Below are positions 8,354-15,997 of a stretch of DNA of 53,134 nt, piece after piece. The first letter of the stretch is position 1; every line of letters starts with the position of its first letter. Position numbers and translations under genes: made by a program. Origin of the DNA: Gammaproteobacteria bacterium (GTDB taxonomy: Bacteria > Pseudomonadota > Gammaproteobacteria > Pseudomonadales > Azotimanducaceae); contig JAPOTJ010000064.1 of NCBI GenBank assembly GCA_026709225.1, forward strand, positions 1-53,134, read 5' to 3'. The notes under the pieces are model-generated. The model was not told the origin of the DNA and made no database searches. It was given only the letters and a program-made list of their open reading frames with translations.

Positions 8354-9210
8354 AAATGATTTCTCTACTCGTTGTTGCCGTCGCGGTCTTCAGTGCCAGC
8401 GCTGCAAGCGCCGATGGTTCGCCTTGGCTGCCGATCCCCAAGTCCGGTGCCTTGAGCCTGTCGTATGTGTCCGAGGATGCCGAAACCTTCTATCGCGGCG
8501 AGGAAAACCGTGACCTGCCTTTCGGCGGACTCGAACAGCAATCCATCTATCTGAACGCAAATTACGGCCTGACGGATAGCATCGCACTCGATGTGCAAGC
8601 CGTGCACACCTCAGTGTCAGGTGATGCGCCCTCGCCGCCCGGCCCGCCCGACGAAGATGGTTGGGCGGATATACGAGTCGGAGCCACATGGCGATTCGTC
8701 GACGAATATGTCAACCCGGCGGCACCCAGCGTGGCGCTGCGGGTGGGCTACACGGTCGCTGGCGACTATACCTCGACGCTGCCAACCGCCATTGGCGACG
8801 GCGCCGATGCGTTGGAAGCATCTCTCGTCTTCGGCAAGATATTCGACAACCGCTTTGCACTGTCAGTGGAATGGGGCTACCGCAGCCGTAGCGACGATGT
8901 ACCCAATGAATCGTTCATCAACGCCAAGGCGTTCGTGCTCGTGGGTGAACGCTGGATATTGAATGCGCAAATTCACAAGACAACGGCCTCGGGCAATCTC
9001 GACATTGGCGGTCAGGGCTTCACGCCAGCACGCTTTGCGGAGACAAGCGAAGACATCGAGCGATTCGGGCTCGGCGCCGAGTTCAACGTGACGCCCGATA
9101 TCGGCCTCGGCCTCAATTGGTTCAAAGTGACAGACGGGCGCAACACCGCCGAGTTCGACACCATCGCCGCCACCGTCAGCTACAAGTTTGACTTATACGG
9201 GGCCGGTTAG
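8350..9210 (+). CDS. Putative outer-membrane beta-barrel protein
   Basis: A 286-residue protein with an N-terminal signal peptide (ISLLVVAVAVFSASAASA). The mature sequence is a series of alternating amphipathic strands (for example ALSLSYVSEDAETFY, SIYLNANYGLTDSIALDVQ, DIRVGATWRF, VALRVGYTVAGDY, FALSVEWGYRSR, ATVSYKFDLY) typical of a small outer-membrane porin or transporter barrel of the MetA/phenol-degradation type. Substrate unknown. Coupled to the small secreted protein upstream (ATGA) and to the GT2 gene downstream (its TAG shares the G of the GTG start). Confidence 0.65.
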   Translation: MKMISLLVVAVAVFSASAASADGSPWLPIPKSGALSLSYVSEDAETFYRGEENRDLPFGGLEQQSIYLNANYGLTDSIALDVQAVHTSVSGDAPSPPGPPDEDGWADIRVGATWRFVDEYVNPAAPSVALRVGYTVAGDYTSTLPTAIGDGADALEASLVFGKIFDNRFALSVEWGYRSRSDDVPNESFINAKAFVLVGERWILNAQIHKTTASGNLDIGGQGFTPARFAETSEDIERFGLGAEFNVTPDIGLGLNWFKVTDGRNTAEFDTIAATVSYKFDLYGAG

Positions 9211-9947
9211 TGTATGAAGGCATGACCATTGGCGTGGTCATTCCAGCACTCAACGAGGAATTGTCGGTTGGCTTGGTTGTGAGCGACTTGCTTGCGCTTA
9301 AAAATACCGACGGCTCACGGATTGTTGACGACCTCGTGGTCTGCGACAACGGCTCGACCGACGCAACAGCAGAGCGCGCTCGGGAAGCCGGCGGCCGGGT
9401 CGTGCATGAAGGCACGCCCGGCTACGGCGCAGCCTGCCTCGCCGCAGTCGATGCGCTTGAGAACAGCGATGTCATTCTCTTCACCGATGCCGACCAAGCG
9501 TTCCATGCGCAGCAGGCCATGCGGCTGCTTGCCGGTATCAAGGCTGGCGCAGACCTCGTCATCGGCTCGCGCACGCTTGGCAAGAGAGAACGGCACGCGC
9601 TGACATCAAGCCAGCGCTTCGGCAACTGGCTCGCGTGCCGCTTGATTCGCCTGTTCTGGGGCCAGAGGATGACCGATCTCGGTCCCTTTCGAGCTATTCG
9701 TCACGTAGCCTATGACGAGATCAAGATGCGCAACCGCGCCTATGGCTGGACCGTCGAGATGCAAGTGAAAGCGATTGCCCGAGGGCTGAACGTGCTCGAA
9801 GTGCCTGTCGATACCCGCCAGCGAATCGGCAGATCAAAGATCAGCGGCACGATTCGCGGCGTCATTGGCGCTGGCTTCGGCATTCTCGGAATGATCGCGA
9901 AGCTGCGCCTCACAACACATCGCATCACACAACGACGAATAACATAA
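9210..9947 (+). CDS. Family 2 glycosyltransferase, polyprenyl-phosphate mannose synthase-like
   Basis: 245 residues. GT-A fold motifs are present: TIGVVIPALNEE, nucleotide-binding VVCDNGSTDATAE, and the metal-binding DxD in LFTDADQAFH. The arrangement (LVIGSRTLGKRERHALTSSQRFGNWL, later GWTVEMQVKAIARGL) matches dolichol/polyprenyl-phosphate mannosyltransferases. The GTG at 9210 overlaps the preceding stop; the in-frame ATG at 9222 is an alternative. Together with the GT-C gene at 6562 it suggests a two-step pathway: make polyprenyl-P-sugar in the cytoplasm, then transfer it outside. Confidence 0.85.
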   Translation: MYEGMTIGVVIPALNEELSVGLVVSDLLALKNTDGSRIVDDLVVCDNGSTDATAERAREAGGRVVHEGTPGYGAACLAAVDALENSDVILFTDADQAFHAQQAMRLLAGIKAGADLVIGSRTLGKRERHALTSSQRFGNWLACRLIRLFWGQRMTDLGPFRAIRHVAYDEIKMRNRAYGWTVEMQVKAIARGLNVLEVPVDTRQRIGRSKISGTIRGVIGAGFGILGMIAKLRLTTHRITQRRIT

Positions 9948-10019
9948 AAGAGAGCTCTCAGGCGCACCAGCTTCTTTTTTCTTACCTTTCATTCCTGCCT
10001 GCTACCAGAGTCGGCTGTC

Positions 10020-10035
10020 CTAGGGCGTGTTCAAG
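10020..10035 (+). repeat. Half-palindrome related to the scars at 22794 and 39357
   Basis: CTAGGGCGTGTTCAAG starts with the same TAGGGCGTGTT half-site seen in the perfect palindrome at 22794-22815 and, with one change, at 39357. It lies in the gene-poor stretch 9948-10602 between the GT2 gene and the decayed phosphotransferase. Apart from this, an AT-rich patch and a GAGAGCTCTC dyad (9951-9960), I see nothing else in 9948-10109. Confidence 0.5.
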
Positions 10036-10109
10036 AAAAAACAGCGGCGAGAATCTTCGGCTCGTCATCACTGCTTCCTTCTTCTCGTCCGTTGCATCGG
10101 GGGAAATTG

Positions 10110-10534
10110 TCAGGATGCGATCGACCAAAAACAGGATCGCCACGCGACCACGTGCGGTAGCGCCGCCTGCTGCTCGGGATCAAGCTCGGTCAGCGAGCCC
10201 GATGAGTGATAGCTCGGCTGATCGTGCGGCACTTGGCCCTCGATGCGCTCCATGACATAGAAGGGGCTGCCGAGGACCGATTCGTCTTCCTCATAGGCGT
10301 AGGTCTTGCAAATCGGCAGATTTCTGGATTGGCGAGTTCTCACTGCACCACATACTCGGACGCAAAGTCCTGATCCATCAGCTGAAGGTGGCTGCCGGTC
10401 GGTTTTTTCCGTAGGATGAATCGTCGGCCTTCAAATCGATGTGCGCACCAAGCGGCAAAATTCTCGCGATAGCGGCTGAGATCGCGGTCCCTCCACTTGC
10501 TTCTCGTTGTGTCAGTCGGATATACGGTTGCCAT
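10110..10534 (-). pseudogene. Decayed aminoglycoside phosphotransferase (APH)-family gene
   Basis: Two short minus-strand frames together resemble pieces of an APH/choline-kinase-type phosphotransferase often found with acyl-CoA dehydrogenases. The N-terminal piece (10340-10534) has FAAWCAHRFEGRRFILRKKP; the second (10110-10343), in another frame, has CKTYAYEEDESVLGSPFYVM followed by ERIEGQVPHDQPSYH. The parts between and after them, including the catalytic HGD and DxD region, are absent. Frameshift plus deletions make it non-functional. It suggests that an acyl-CoA catabolic gene set was once present here. Confidence 0.75.
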
Positions 10535-10565
10535 GTTCAGACCCCGTAGCGGGCTTTGGGGATAT

Positions 10566-10596
10566 TTGGGGGCTGAAGTCGTGTCAAGTATATAAT
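10566..10596 (+). promoter_or_regulatory. Sigma-70 promoter of the DUF547 gene, possibly leaderless
   Basis: A perfect TATAAT at 10591-10596 with TTGGGG at 10566-10571 (spacer 19). The expected transcription start is about 10602-10604, which coincides with the ATG at 10603. No Shine-Dalgarno is seen before that ATG, so the mRNA may be leaderless. Confidence 0.55.
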
Positions 10597-10602
10597 CTCG
10601 AC

Positions 10603-11436
10603 ATGAAACGACAGAACACTAAAGTTTCCTGCATTGGTGCGCTGCTGCTCGCGCTGGTGATCAGCGCAGCGGCGAGCGGTCAGGATGCAGACCTGATCCC
10701 TATGTGGGACGCAAGCGATGAACGCAGCGCGGTGCGCATCGACCATAGCGCTTGGCAAGACATCCTCGATGCCTATCTGATCTCAGACCACCCATCCGGC
10801 ATCAACCGCTTTGATTACGGCGCCCTCAAAGCGAGTTCAGAGGATCGTCAGAAGCTCGGCGGCTATCTCAAGAGCCTCTCTGACATTGACCCACGAGCGC
10901 ACTCGCGCGACGAGCAGATGGCCTACTGGATCAATCTCTACAACGCACTGACTGTGTACGTCGTCGTACCGAGATTTCCGGTTGATTCGATCAAGGATAT
11001 CAAAAGTGGCCTCATTGACTTCGGGCCATGGAATCTCGAACTGTTCCCGCTGCAAGGCGAAAAGCTGACGCTCAACCAGATCGAACACGGCATCCTGCGA
11101 CCGATCTGGCAAGACCCGAGGATTCACTACGCAGTCAACTGCGCCAGTCACGGCTGCCCTAATCTGGCTGGGCGCGCCTATCAAGCCGAGACGCTCGAAC
11201 AGATGCTCGAAGAGGGCGCGCGCGCCTACGTCAACCATCCGCGCGGGGCACAGATTGTTGACGACGAGCTCATCGTTTCCAGCATCTACGACTGGTACAA
11301 AGTTGACTTCGGCGACACCGACGAGGGGGTGATTGCCCATCTTTTCAACTACGCCGAACCTGGACTCAAAGCCCAACTCGCCAAGTTCGACGACTTTAGC
11401 GACGACTACGACTGGCGGCTCAACTCGCCGGAATAG
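10603..11436 (+). CDS. DUF547 domain protein, exported
   Basis: 277 residues with a signal peptide (VSCIGALLLALVISAAASG). The mature part is a DUF547 domain: WQDILDAYL, DYGALKA, the highly conserved YWINLYNALTVYVVV, the Cys pair region YAVNCASHGCPNL, and YDWYKVDFG. DUF547 proteins have a Cys/His-containing transglutaminase-like fold, with no settled biochemical role. The ATG at 10603 is chosen because the signal peptide begins there; the frame is open further upstream but without similarity. It lies 32 bases before the ECF sigma gene on the same strand and may belong to that operon. Confidence 0.88.
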   Translation: MKRQNTKVSCIGALLLALVISAAASGQDADLIPMWDASDERSAVRIDHSAWQDILDAYLISDHPSGINRFDYGALKASSEDRQKLGGYLKSLSDIDPRAHSRDEQMAYWINLYNALTVYVVVPRFPVDSIKDIKSGLIDFGPWNLELFPLQGEKLTLNQIEHGILRPIWQDPRIHYAVNCASHGCPNLAGRAYQAETLEQMLEEGARAYVNHPRGAQIVDDELIVSSIYDWYKVDFGDTDEGVIAHLFNYAEPGLKAQLAKFDDFSDDYDWRLNSPE

Positions 11437-11468
11437 AATCAGGCAGCCAATGTAGGCCGGGGGGATGA

Positions 11469-12056
11469 ATGGCTGGATCGGATCGTTTGATTGATGCATA
11501 CCTTGAGCTGCGCGGGCAGCTCGCCCGGTTGGTGATGCGCATTGTCCCGCCGAAAGATGTTGAGGATATCGTCCAAGAAGCCTATGTCCGCATATGCCGC
11601 GTGGACGATCAGGAGGCCATCCGCGAGCCGCGTTCCTATCTGTTCCGCACAGTGCGCAACCTCGCCTTTGACCACGTGAAGCGTTCGGAGTCGCGCTTGA
11701 CCGCCGGTGCCGACATGGACGAATTGCCGATCGAAGAGATGCCGGTGCCCTCGGAGTCGGATCCCACCTATGCGCAGGTCACCTCCGATGAGGAGTTTGC
11801 GCTTTTTTGCGAGGCGGTGCGCTCCCTGCCAAGACAGTGTCGGCGCACCTTCGTGCTGAAAAAGGTCTACGGCTACACGCTGCGGGAAATCATGGCCGAG
11901 ATGGGACTCGCTCAAGCCACTGTTGAGACCCATATCACCAACGGCACCAAGCGCTGCGTGCAGTACATGCGCAAGCGTCGGCAGCTGGCTGTGGGACGGG
12001 CTTCAGGGAATACGAAGCGTCATTCGTCTATGGGACGACGAAGAGAGGATGTATGA
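11469..12056 (+). CDS. ECF-family RNA polymerase sigma factor (FecI-like)
   Basis: 195 residues. The sigma-70 region 2 is recognisable (VEDIVQEAYVRICRV and EPRSYLFRTVRNLAFDHVKR), as is region 4 with its helix-turn-helix (LPRQCRRTFVLKKVYGYTLR then EIMAEMGLAQATVETHI). Such FecI-like sigmas direct RNA polymerase to promoters of TonB-dependent receptor genes. A strong ribosome site (GGGGGG) precedes the ATG. The stop overlaps the fecR-like start (ATGA), typical for a sigma/anti-sigma pair. The sigma, FecR and STN-receptor genes together form a complete cell-surface signalling module. Confidence 0.93.
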   Translation: MAGSDRLIDAYLELRGQLARLVMRIVPPKDVEDIVQEAYVRICRVDDQEAIREPRSYLFRTVRNLAFDHVKRSESRLTAGADMDELPIEEMPVPSESDPTYAQVTSDEEFALFCEAVRSLPRQCRRTFVLKKVYGYTLREIMAEMGLAQATVETHITNGTKRCVQYMRKRRQLAVGRASGNTKRHSSMGRRREDV

Positions 12057-13132
12057 ACAACGTCGTGTCGATCTCGCGCGATGACGAATTGCTCGAAGCC
12101 GCGAGCCGCTGGGTGCTTAAATTGGATGAGGGGGAATTGAGTGAGGGCGACGAGGCGGCTCTTGGCGCCTGGCTGGACGAGAGCGTCGAACATCGGGAAT
12201 CCTTAATGGAAGTCGCCTCGGTCTGGGATAGGGCCGATACGCTTGCACGGCTGGCCGAGCTGTTTCCGCGCGGCTCTGAGCATGATCGGGTCAAGCGCGG
12301 TTTTGGCTATCGGCCGTGGGCCCAAGGTTTTGCTGCGGCCGGCGTCTTGGCGGTTCTGATAGCCGTTGGACTTATGCTGCCGACTTCCGGTGGCGATAAA
12401 GCGCCGCCGGTGACATCGGCCGAGTACGCAACCGCGATCGGCGAGCAGAAGACCCTGCTGCTTCCCGATAGCAGCGAAGTGGTGTTGAACACCAACAGCC
12501 AACTCGGAGTCACTTTCACACCTGATCAACGATTGCTGCGTCTGGCACAAGGCGAGATTCTCGTGCGTGTCGCCGAAGACCACACGAGACCATTGTCCGT
12601 GCTTGCCGGCAATCAAATCATTCAAGCGGTTGGCACGGAGTTCGTGGTGGCAATGGCCGATGATCACCATGTCGAGCTGCTAGTGACCGAAGGCAAGGTG
12701 GCCATTGGTAGGCAATCAGTGATGGCGCCGTCGCCTCGTGTTCGCGACATCAATGCATTGGACAGCCTGGCCTTGCCACCCTTGCTTGGGCAATCGGACG
12801 ACAACAACATTGTTGCGGTGGGTGAGTTGGTGAGCTTGGGCAACGCCGAGCCAGTCAAGAAAACGGTTTCGAGCGACGATATTGCAGCCAAGCTATCGTG
12901 GCGGGAGGGCCGTTTGACCTTTCGCTCGGAGCCGCTCGAACACGCGCTCAAGGAGGTCGAGCGATACACAACGGTCGAGTTTGTTTTCCTTGACGAGTCG
13001 CTGAAAACCCGCGCGCTCTCCGGTCGCTTTCGGGTTGGCGATGTTGAAGCGCTGCTCTCGTCACTGCGCATGAACTTCGATATCGCGCATGAGTTCGATG
13101 GCGAAAGTCGCGTGCTCCTCAGCAGTCTCTGA
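12053..13132 (+). CDS. FecR-family anti-sigma / signal transducer
   Basis: 359 residues. The N-terminal cytoplasmic DUF4880-like domain (ASRWVLKLDEGELSEGDEAA and LGAWLDESVEHR) binds the sigma factor. One transmembrane helix (FAAAGVLAVLIAVGLMLP, about residues 97-114) is followed by the periplasmic FecR domain (GEQKTLLLPDSSEVVLNTNS, RLAQGEILVRVAED, GTEFVVAM, LVTEGKVAIG) and a C-terminal DUF4974-type STN-like segment (LSWREGRLTF to RALSGRFRV). It is expected to pass the signal from the ligand-loaded TonB receptor to the ECF sigma. Confidence 0.93.
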   Translation: MNNVVSISRDDELLEAASRWVLKLDEGELSEGDEAALGAWLDESVEHRESLMEVASVWDRADTLARLAELFPRGSEHDRVKRGFGYRPWAQGFAAAGVLAVLIAVGLMLPTSGGDKAPPVTSAEYATAIGEQKTLLLPDSSEVVLNTNSQLGVTFTPDQRLLRLAQGEILVRVAEDHTRPLSVLAGNQIIQAVGTEFVVAMADDHHVELLVTEGKVAIGRQSVMAPSPRVRDINALDSLALPPLLGQSDDNNIVAVGELVSLGNAEPVKKTVSSDDIAAKLSWREGRLTFRSEPLEHALKEVERYTTVEFVFLDESLKTRALSGRFRVGDVEALLSSLRMNFDIAHEFDGESRVLLSSL

Positions 13133-13144
13133 TCGAACGAATCA

Positions 13145-13175
13145 GGCCTCCCTACAATGGGGGAGGAAGCCTTTT
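13145..13175 (+). terminator. Hairpin with short T-run between fecR and receptor gene (attenuator candidate)
   Basis: Just after the fecR stop, GGC-CTCCC (13145-13152) can pair with GGGAG (13161-13165) and, after a 3-base bulge, GCC (13169-13171), followed by TTTT. This could be a weak terminator that reduces read-through into the receptor gene. The short T-run makes it uncertain. Confidence 0.4.
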
Positions 13176-13220
13176 CACCTGTTCTCAGGGAAAAACTGTT
13201 CTCAATCGTCAGCTAAGCGA

Positions 13221-15818
13221 GTGCAAAGAAGACTCGCTGCCGGCAGGCGGGCCGGAAGCCTAGCCTTGCTGATTTTGGGTTTTGGCTTTGCTGTGTGGGC
13301 GAGCGCAGCGGAGACGGAGTTCGAATTCAATGTGCCGCGGCAGCCGGTTCGCAGTGCGCTCATGGAGTTTGCTGAACAGGCCGACTTGACGCTGGTGTTC
13401 CCGGACGATGTGGTCCGTGACAAGTCCGCCAACGCCTTGACGGGGAGGCATACGCTGCAGCAGGGCGCAGACATCCTGCTTGCGGGTACCGGGTTGACCC
13501 CGATGTTCAGCGACGCAACGGTGCTGAGCATTTCAGCGCACAGGCAGTTGATGAACACGGGGAGTGCCATGAGAAGAGACAAGGGAAATGACACAGTTGC
13601 AAACAGGAATCGGCTGTTTGCCGCACTTGCAGGATTCGCGTCTGGTTTGTTTGGCGCGGAAGCCTTGGCGCAGTCGCAAGACGGCGTGCCCACTGGGCCC
13701 CTGCTTGAAGAGATCGTTGTGACGGCAAGCAAGCGCGAGGAAAGCCTGCAGGCTGTGTCCGTTTCTGTCACCGCGTTCAGCAGCGATGACATTAACGCGC
13801 TCGGGTTTGACAACGGTCTGGACATCAGCGACCAAGTGCCCAACTTTACCGTGCAATCCCTGTTCGGGCATTCGGGCCCGCCATTCATGAACATCCGGGG
13901 CATTTCAACCGTCGCCTTCACCGTCGTCAATGAAACAGCGGTCGGCACCTACGTCGATGATGTGTATCAGGGCAGTATTTCTGCGGTCACCGGGCAGCTA
14001 TTTGACATTGAGCGTGTTGAGGTACTTCGCGGGCCGCAAGGAACACTCTTCGGCCGCAACACGACCGCTGGCCTCGTTCACTATGTCTCGCGCAAGCCGA
14101 CAGAAGAGTTTGATGGCTACGCATCGGTACAGCTAGGCGAACACAACCAAGTAATTGTTGAAGCTGCGGTGAGCAACACGCTGTCCGAAGGAATCCGCGG
14201 ACGAATCGCGTACAAACAGAATCGTGACGATGGGTTCCAGAAGAACACCAACCCAGCTTTCAACAATGCGAGAGCAGGCATCACTGACGTGCGCACGGCT
14301 CGTGCCACACTCCAGTTCGATCTCAGGGATGAATGGATGGCAGAGGTCAGCGCGCACTGGGCGGAGTCCGACTCGACAATGCAAGCATATCGCTTCGCCG
14401 GGCTTTTCGACGAGTCTACTACGGTCGGCGTTCCCTGCAGCGTCAATGACTTTCTCAATGACCGATGCTATAACGGTGCCGGAGGGAGTAACTTCAACCC
14501 GGATCCGAAGGAGACATTTTCGGTGTTTGACGGCGTTGACAACACATACGATGCACACGGCGGTTACTTGAGGTTCACAGGTGGATTGGGCTTCGCTGAT
14601 TTTGTGTCGACCACCGCATATGAAACGTTCGACAGTCTATCTGTTCAGGACTACAACATCATTGAAGTGGCATCGGTTCGTCGCACCGGGCCTTTTGCTA
14701 TTGAACACGAGCAGGTCACTCAGGAGTTCCGCCTTGACGGCAGCACTGACGTGTTTGACTGGCTCGCTGGCTTCTTCTACTACAGCGACAAAAAGGCGAT
14801 CGGTGTGGATTTCGTCTTTTCCCCCGATTCACCCGCTTCTCTTGGCTACAGAACCGCGACCGAAACCGATTCCTATGCTTTATTTGGAGAAATCGACTTC
14901 GCTCTCACTGACTCTCTACGACTCATTGCCGGCGGCAGGGTCACTCAGGAAGATCGGAAGTTAACTCGATATGATGGCGGTGGCGGCGGCGAATATGAAC
15001 AAATAGACGCATTCGATCTCATCGACGATGTCGACGAAACAGAGTTCACTTGGAGGGCCGCTGCTGAATATCAGTCAGTCGATGATCATCTGTACTACGC
15101 TCAAATTTCCAAAGGCTTCAAAAGCGGCTCCTATAATTCTTCGGTAGCCCCTGGCCTTCAAGGGGTCTTAAACACCGGGCCGGCTGATTCAGAAACCGTG
15201 ATCAACTATGAACTGGGCGTGAAATCTGAATGGCTGAATCGTTTGCGTCTGAACGCCGCCATCTTCTATCAGGACTTCGAAGATATACAGCAGACGATCT
15301 CTACTGACGAGCTGAGCCAAGTGTTCAGTAACGCGGGTGAAGTCACAATTTACGGTATTGAATTGGAACTGTCGTATCTGCCGACTGCGTGGATGGAAAT
15401 CGGCTTTGGCGCTGCGACACTCGAGTCTGACATCAATTCCAATTCTGATCTTCTTGATGGCGGAGAGCTGGGTGCCCCAGATTACAATCTCAATGCAGTT
15501 GTCCGCTTATTCCAGGACTTGGGCAATATTGGACGACTGACGTATCAGCTCGATGGTCGCTATCAGGACGATACGTTCCTGTTCCCGGACAACAATCCCT
15601 ATGAGTTTCAGGAGGCTTACGGCGTTTGGAATGCGCGCTTAAGCTGGAATTCGGCTGACGACAAATACTCGATCACAGGATTTGTCGAGAATGCGGGGGA
15701 TGAGGAGTATGTCACCTATGCGCTACAGTCAACACCAACAAACCTCGGCTCGTTCGGGTTTCGAACCAATGGCCTACCTCGTTTATGGGGCGTGAACTTC
15801 GCGATGACATTACAGTAG
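13221..15818 (+). CDS. TonB-dependent outer-membrane receptor with N-terminal STN signalling domain
   Basis: About 865 residues. The GTG at 13221 gives a good signal peptide (AGSLALLILGFGFAVWASA); longer frames start inside fecR. The STN domain covers about 33-105 (FNVPRQPVRSALMEFAEQAD, then LTLVFPDDVV). A second signal-like stretch (RNRLFAALAGFASGLFGAEA, about 129-148) follows, then the TonB box (EEIVVTASKR, 163-172), plug domain (VEVLRGPQGTLFGRNTTAG) and a 22-strand-type barrel ending ...WGVNFAMTLQ. Receptor of the IroN/FpvA or sphingomonad-type organic-ligand class. The neighbouring acyl-CoA ligase and MFS gene suggest the ligand is an organic acid or sterol-like compound rather than a siderophore. 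Base composition here is visibly less GC-rich than in the housekeeping genes. Confidence 0.93.
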   Translation: MQRRLAAGRRAGSLALLILGFGFAVWASAAETEFEFNVPRQPVRSALMEFAEQADLTLVFPDDVVRDKSANALTGRHTLQQGADILLAGTGLTPMFSDATVLSISAHRQLMNTGSAMRRDKGNDTVANRNRLFAALAGFASGLFGAEALAQSQDGVPTGPLLEEIVVTASKREESLQAVSVSVTAFSSDDINALGFDNGLDISDQVPNFTVQSLFGHSGPPFMNIRGISTVAFTVVNETAVGTYVDDVYQGSISAVTGQLFDIERVEVLRGPQGTLFGRNTTAGLVHYVSRKPTEEFDGYASVQLGEHNQVIVEAAVSNTLSEGIRGRIAYKQNRDDGFQKNTNPAFNNARAGITDVRTARATLQFDLRDEWMAEVSAHWAESDSTMQAYRFAGLFDESTTVGVPCSVNDFLNDRCYNGAGGSNFNPDPKETFSVFDGVDNTYDAHGGYLRFTGGLGFADFVSTTAYETFDSLSVQDYNIIEVASVRRTGPFAIEHEQVTQEFRLDGSTDVFDWLAGFFYYSDKKAIGVDFVFSPDSPASLGYRTATETDSYALFGEIDFALTDSLRLIAGGRVTQEDRKLTRYDGGGGGEYEQIDAFDLIDDVDETEFTWRAAAEYQSVDDHLYYAQISKGFKSGSYNSSVAPGLQGVLNTGPADSETVINYELGVKSEWLNRLRLNAAIFYQDFEDIQQTISTDELSQVFSNAGEVTIYGIELELSYLPTAWMEIGFGAATLESDINSNSDLLDGGELGAPDYNLNAVVRLFQDLGNIGRLTYQLDGRYQDDTFLFPDNNPYEFQEAYGVWNARLSWNSADDKYSITGFVENAGDEEYVTYALQSTPTNLGSFGFRTNGLPRLWGVNFAMTLQ

Positions 15819-15997
15819 CCGCCCGGTGCACCTCACTCATACTTTCGCGCTTCGCGCATCCTGAAGGGCGACCTTGGTGCCGGAGCCGGCCTGGTGAGGA
15901 CTTCGCCGGATAGGCGTAGAACCCGCTGGATCACGATGAAGGGTTTATAGTCACCCTATTCTCCTTTCCAAGGGTTGGCCGCAACAAACGAAGACGT

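Noticed and set aside
13089-13220. Receptor start at 13089 inside fecR
   Set aside because: It would place 44 residues before the signal peptide; GTG 13221 gives a normal export signal.
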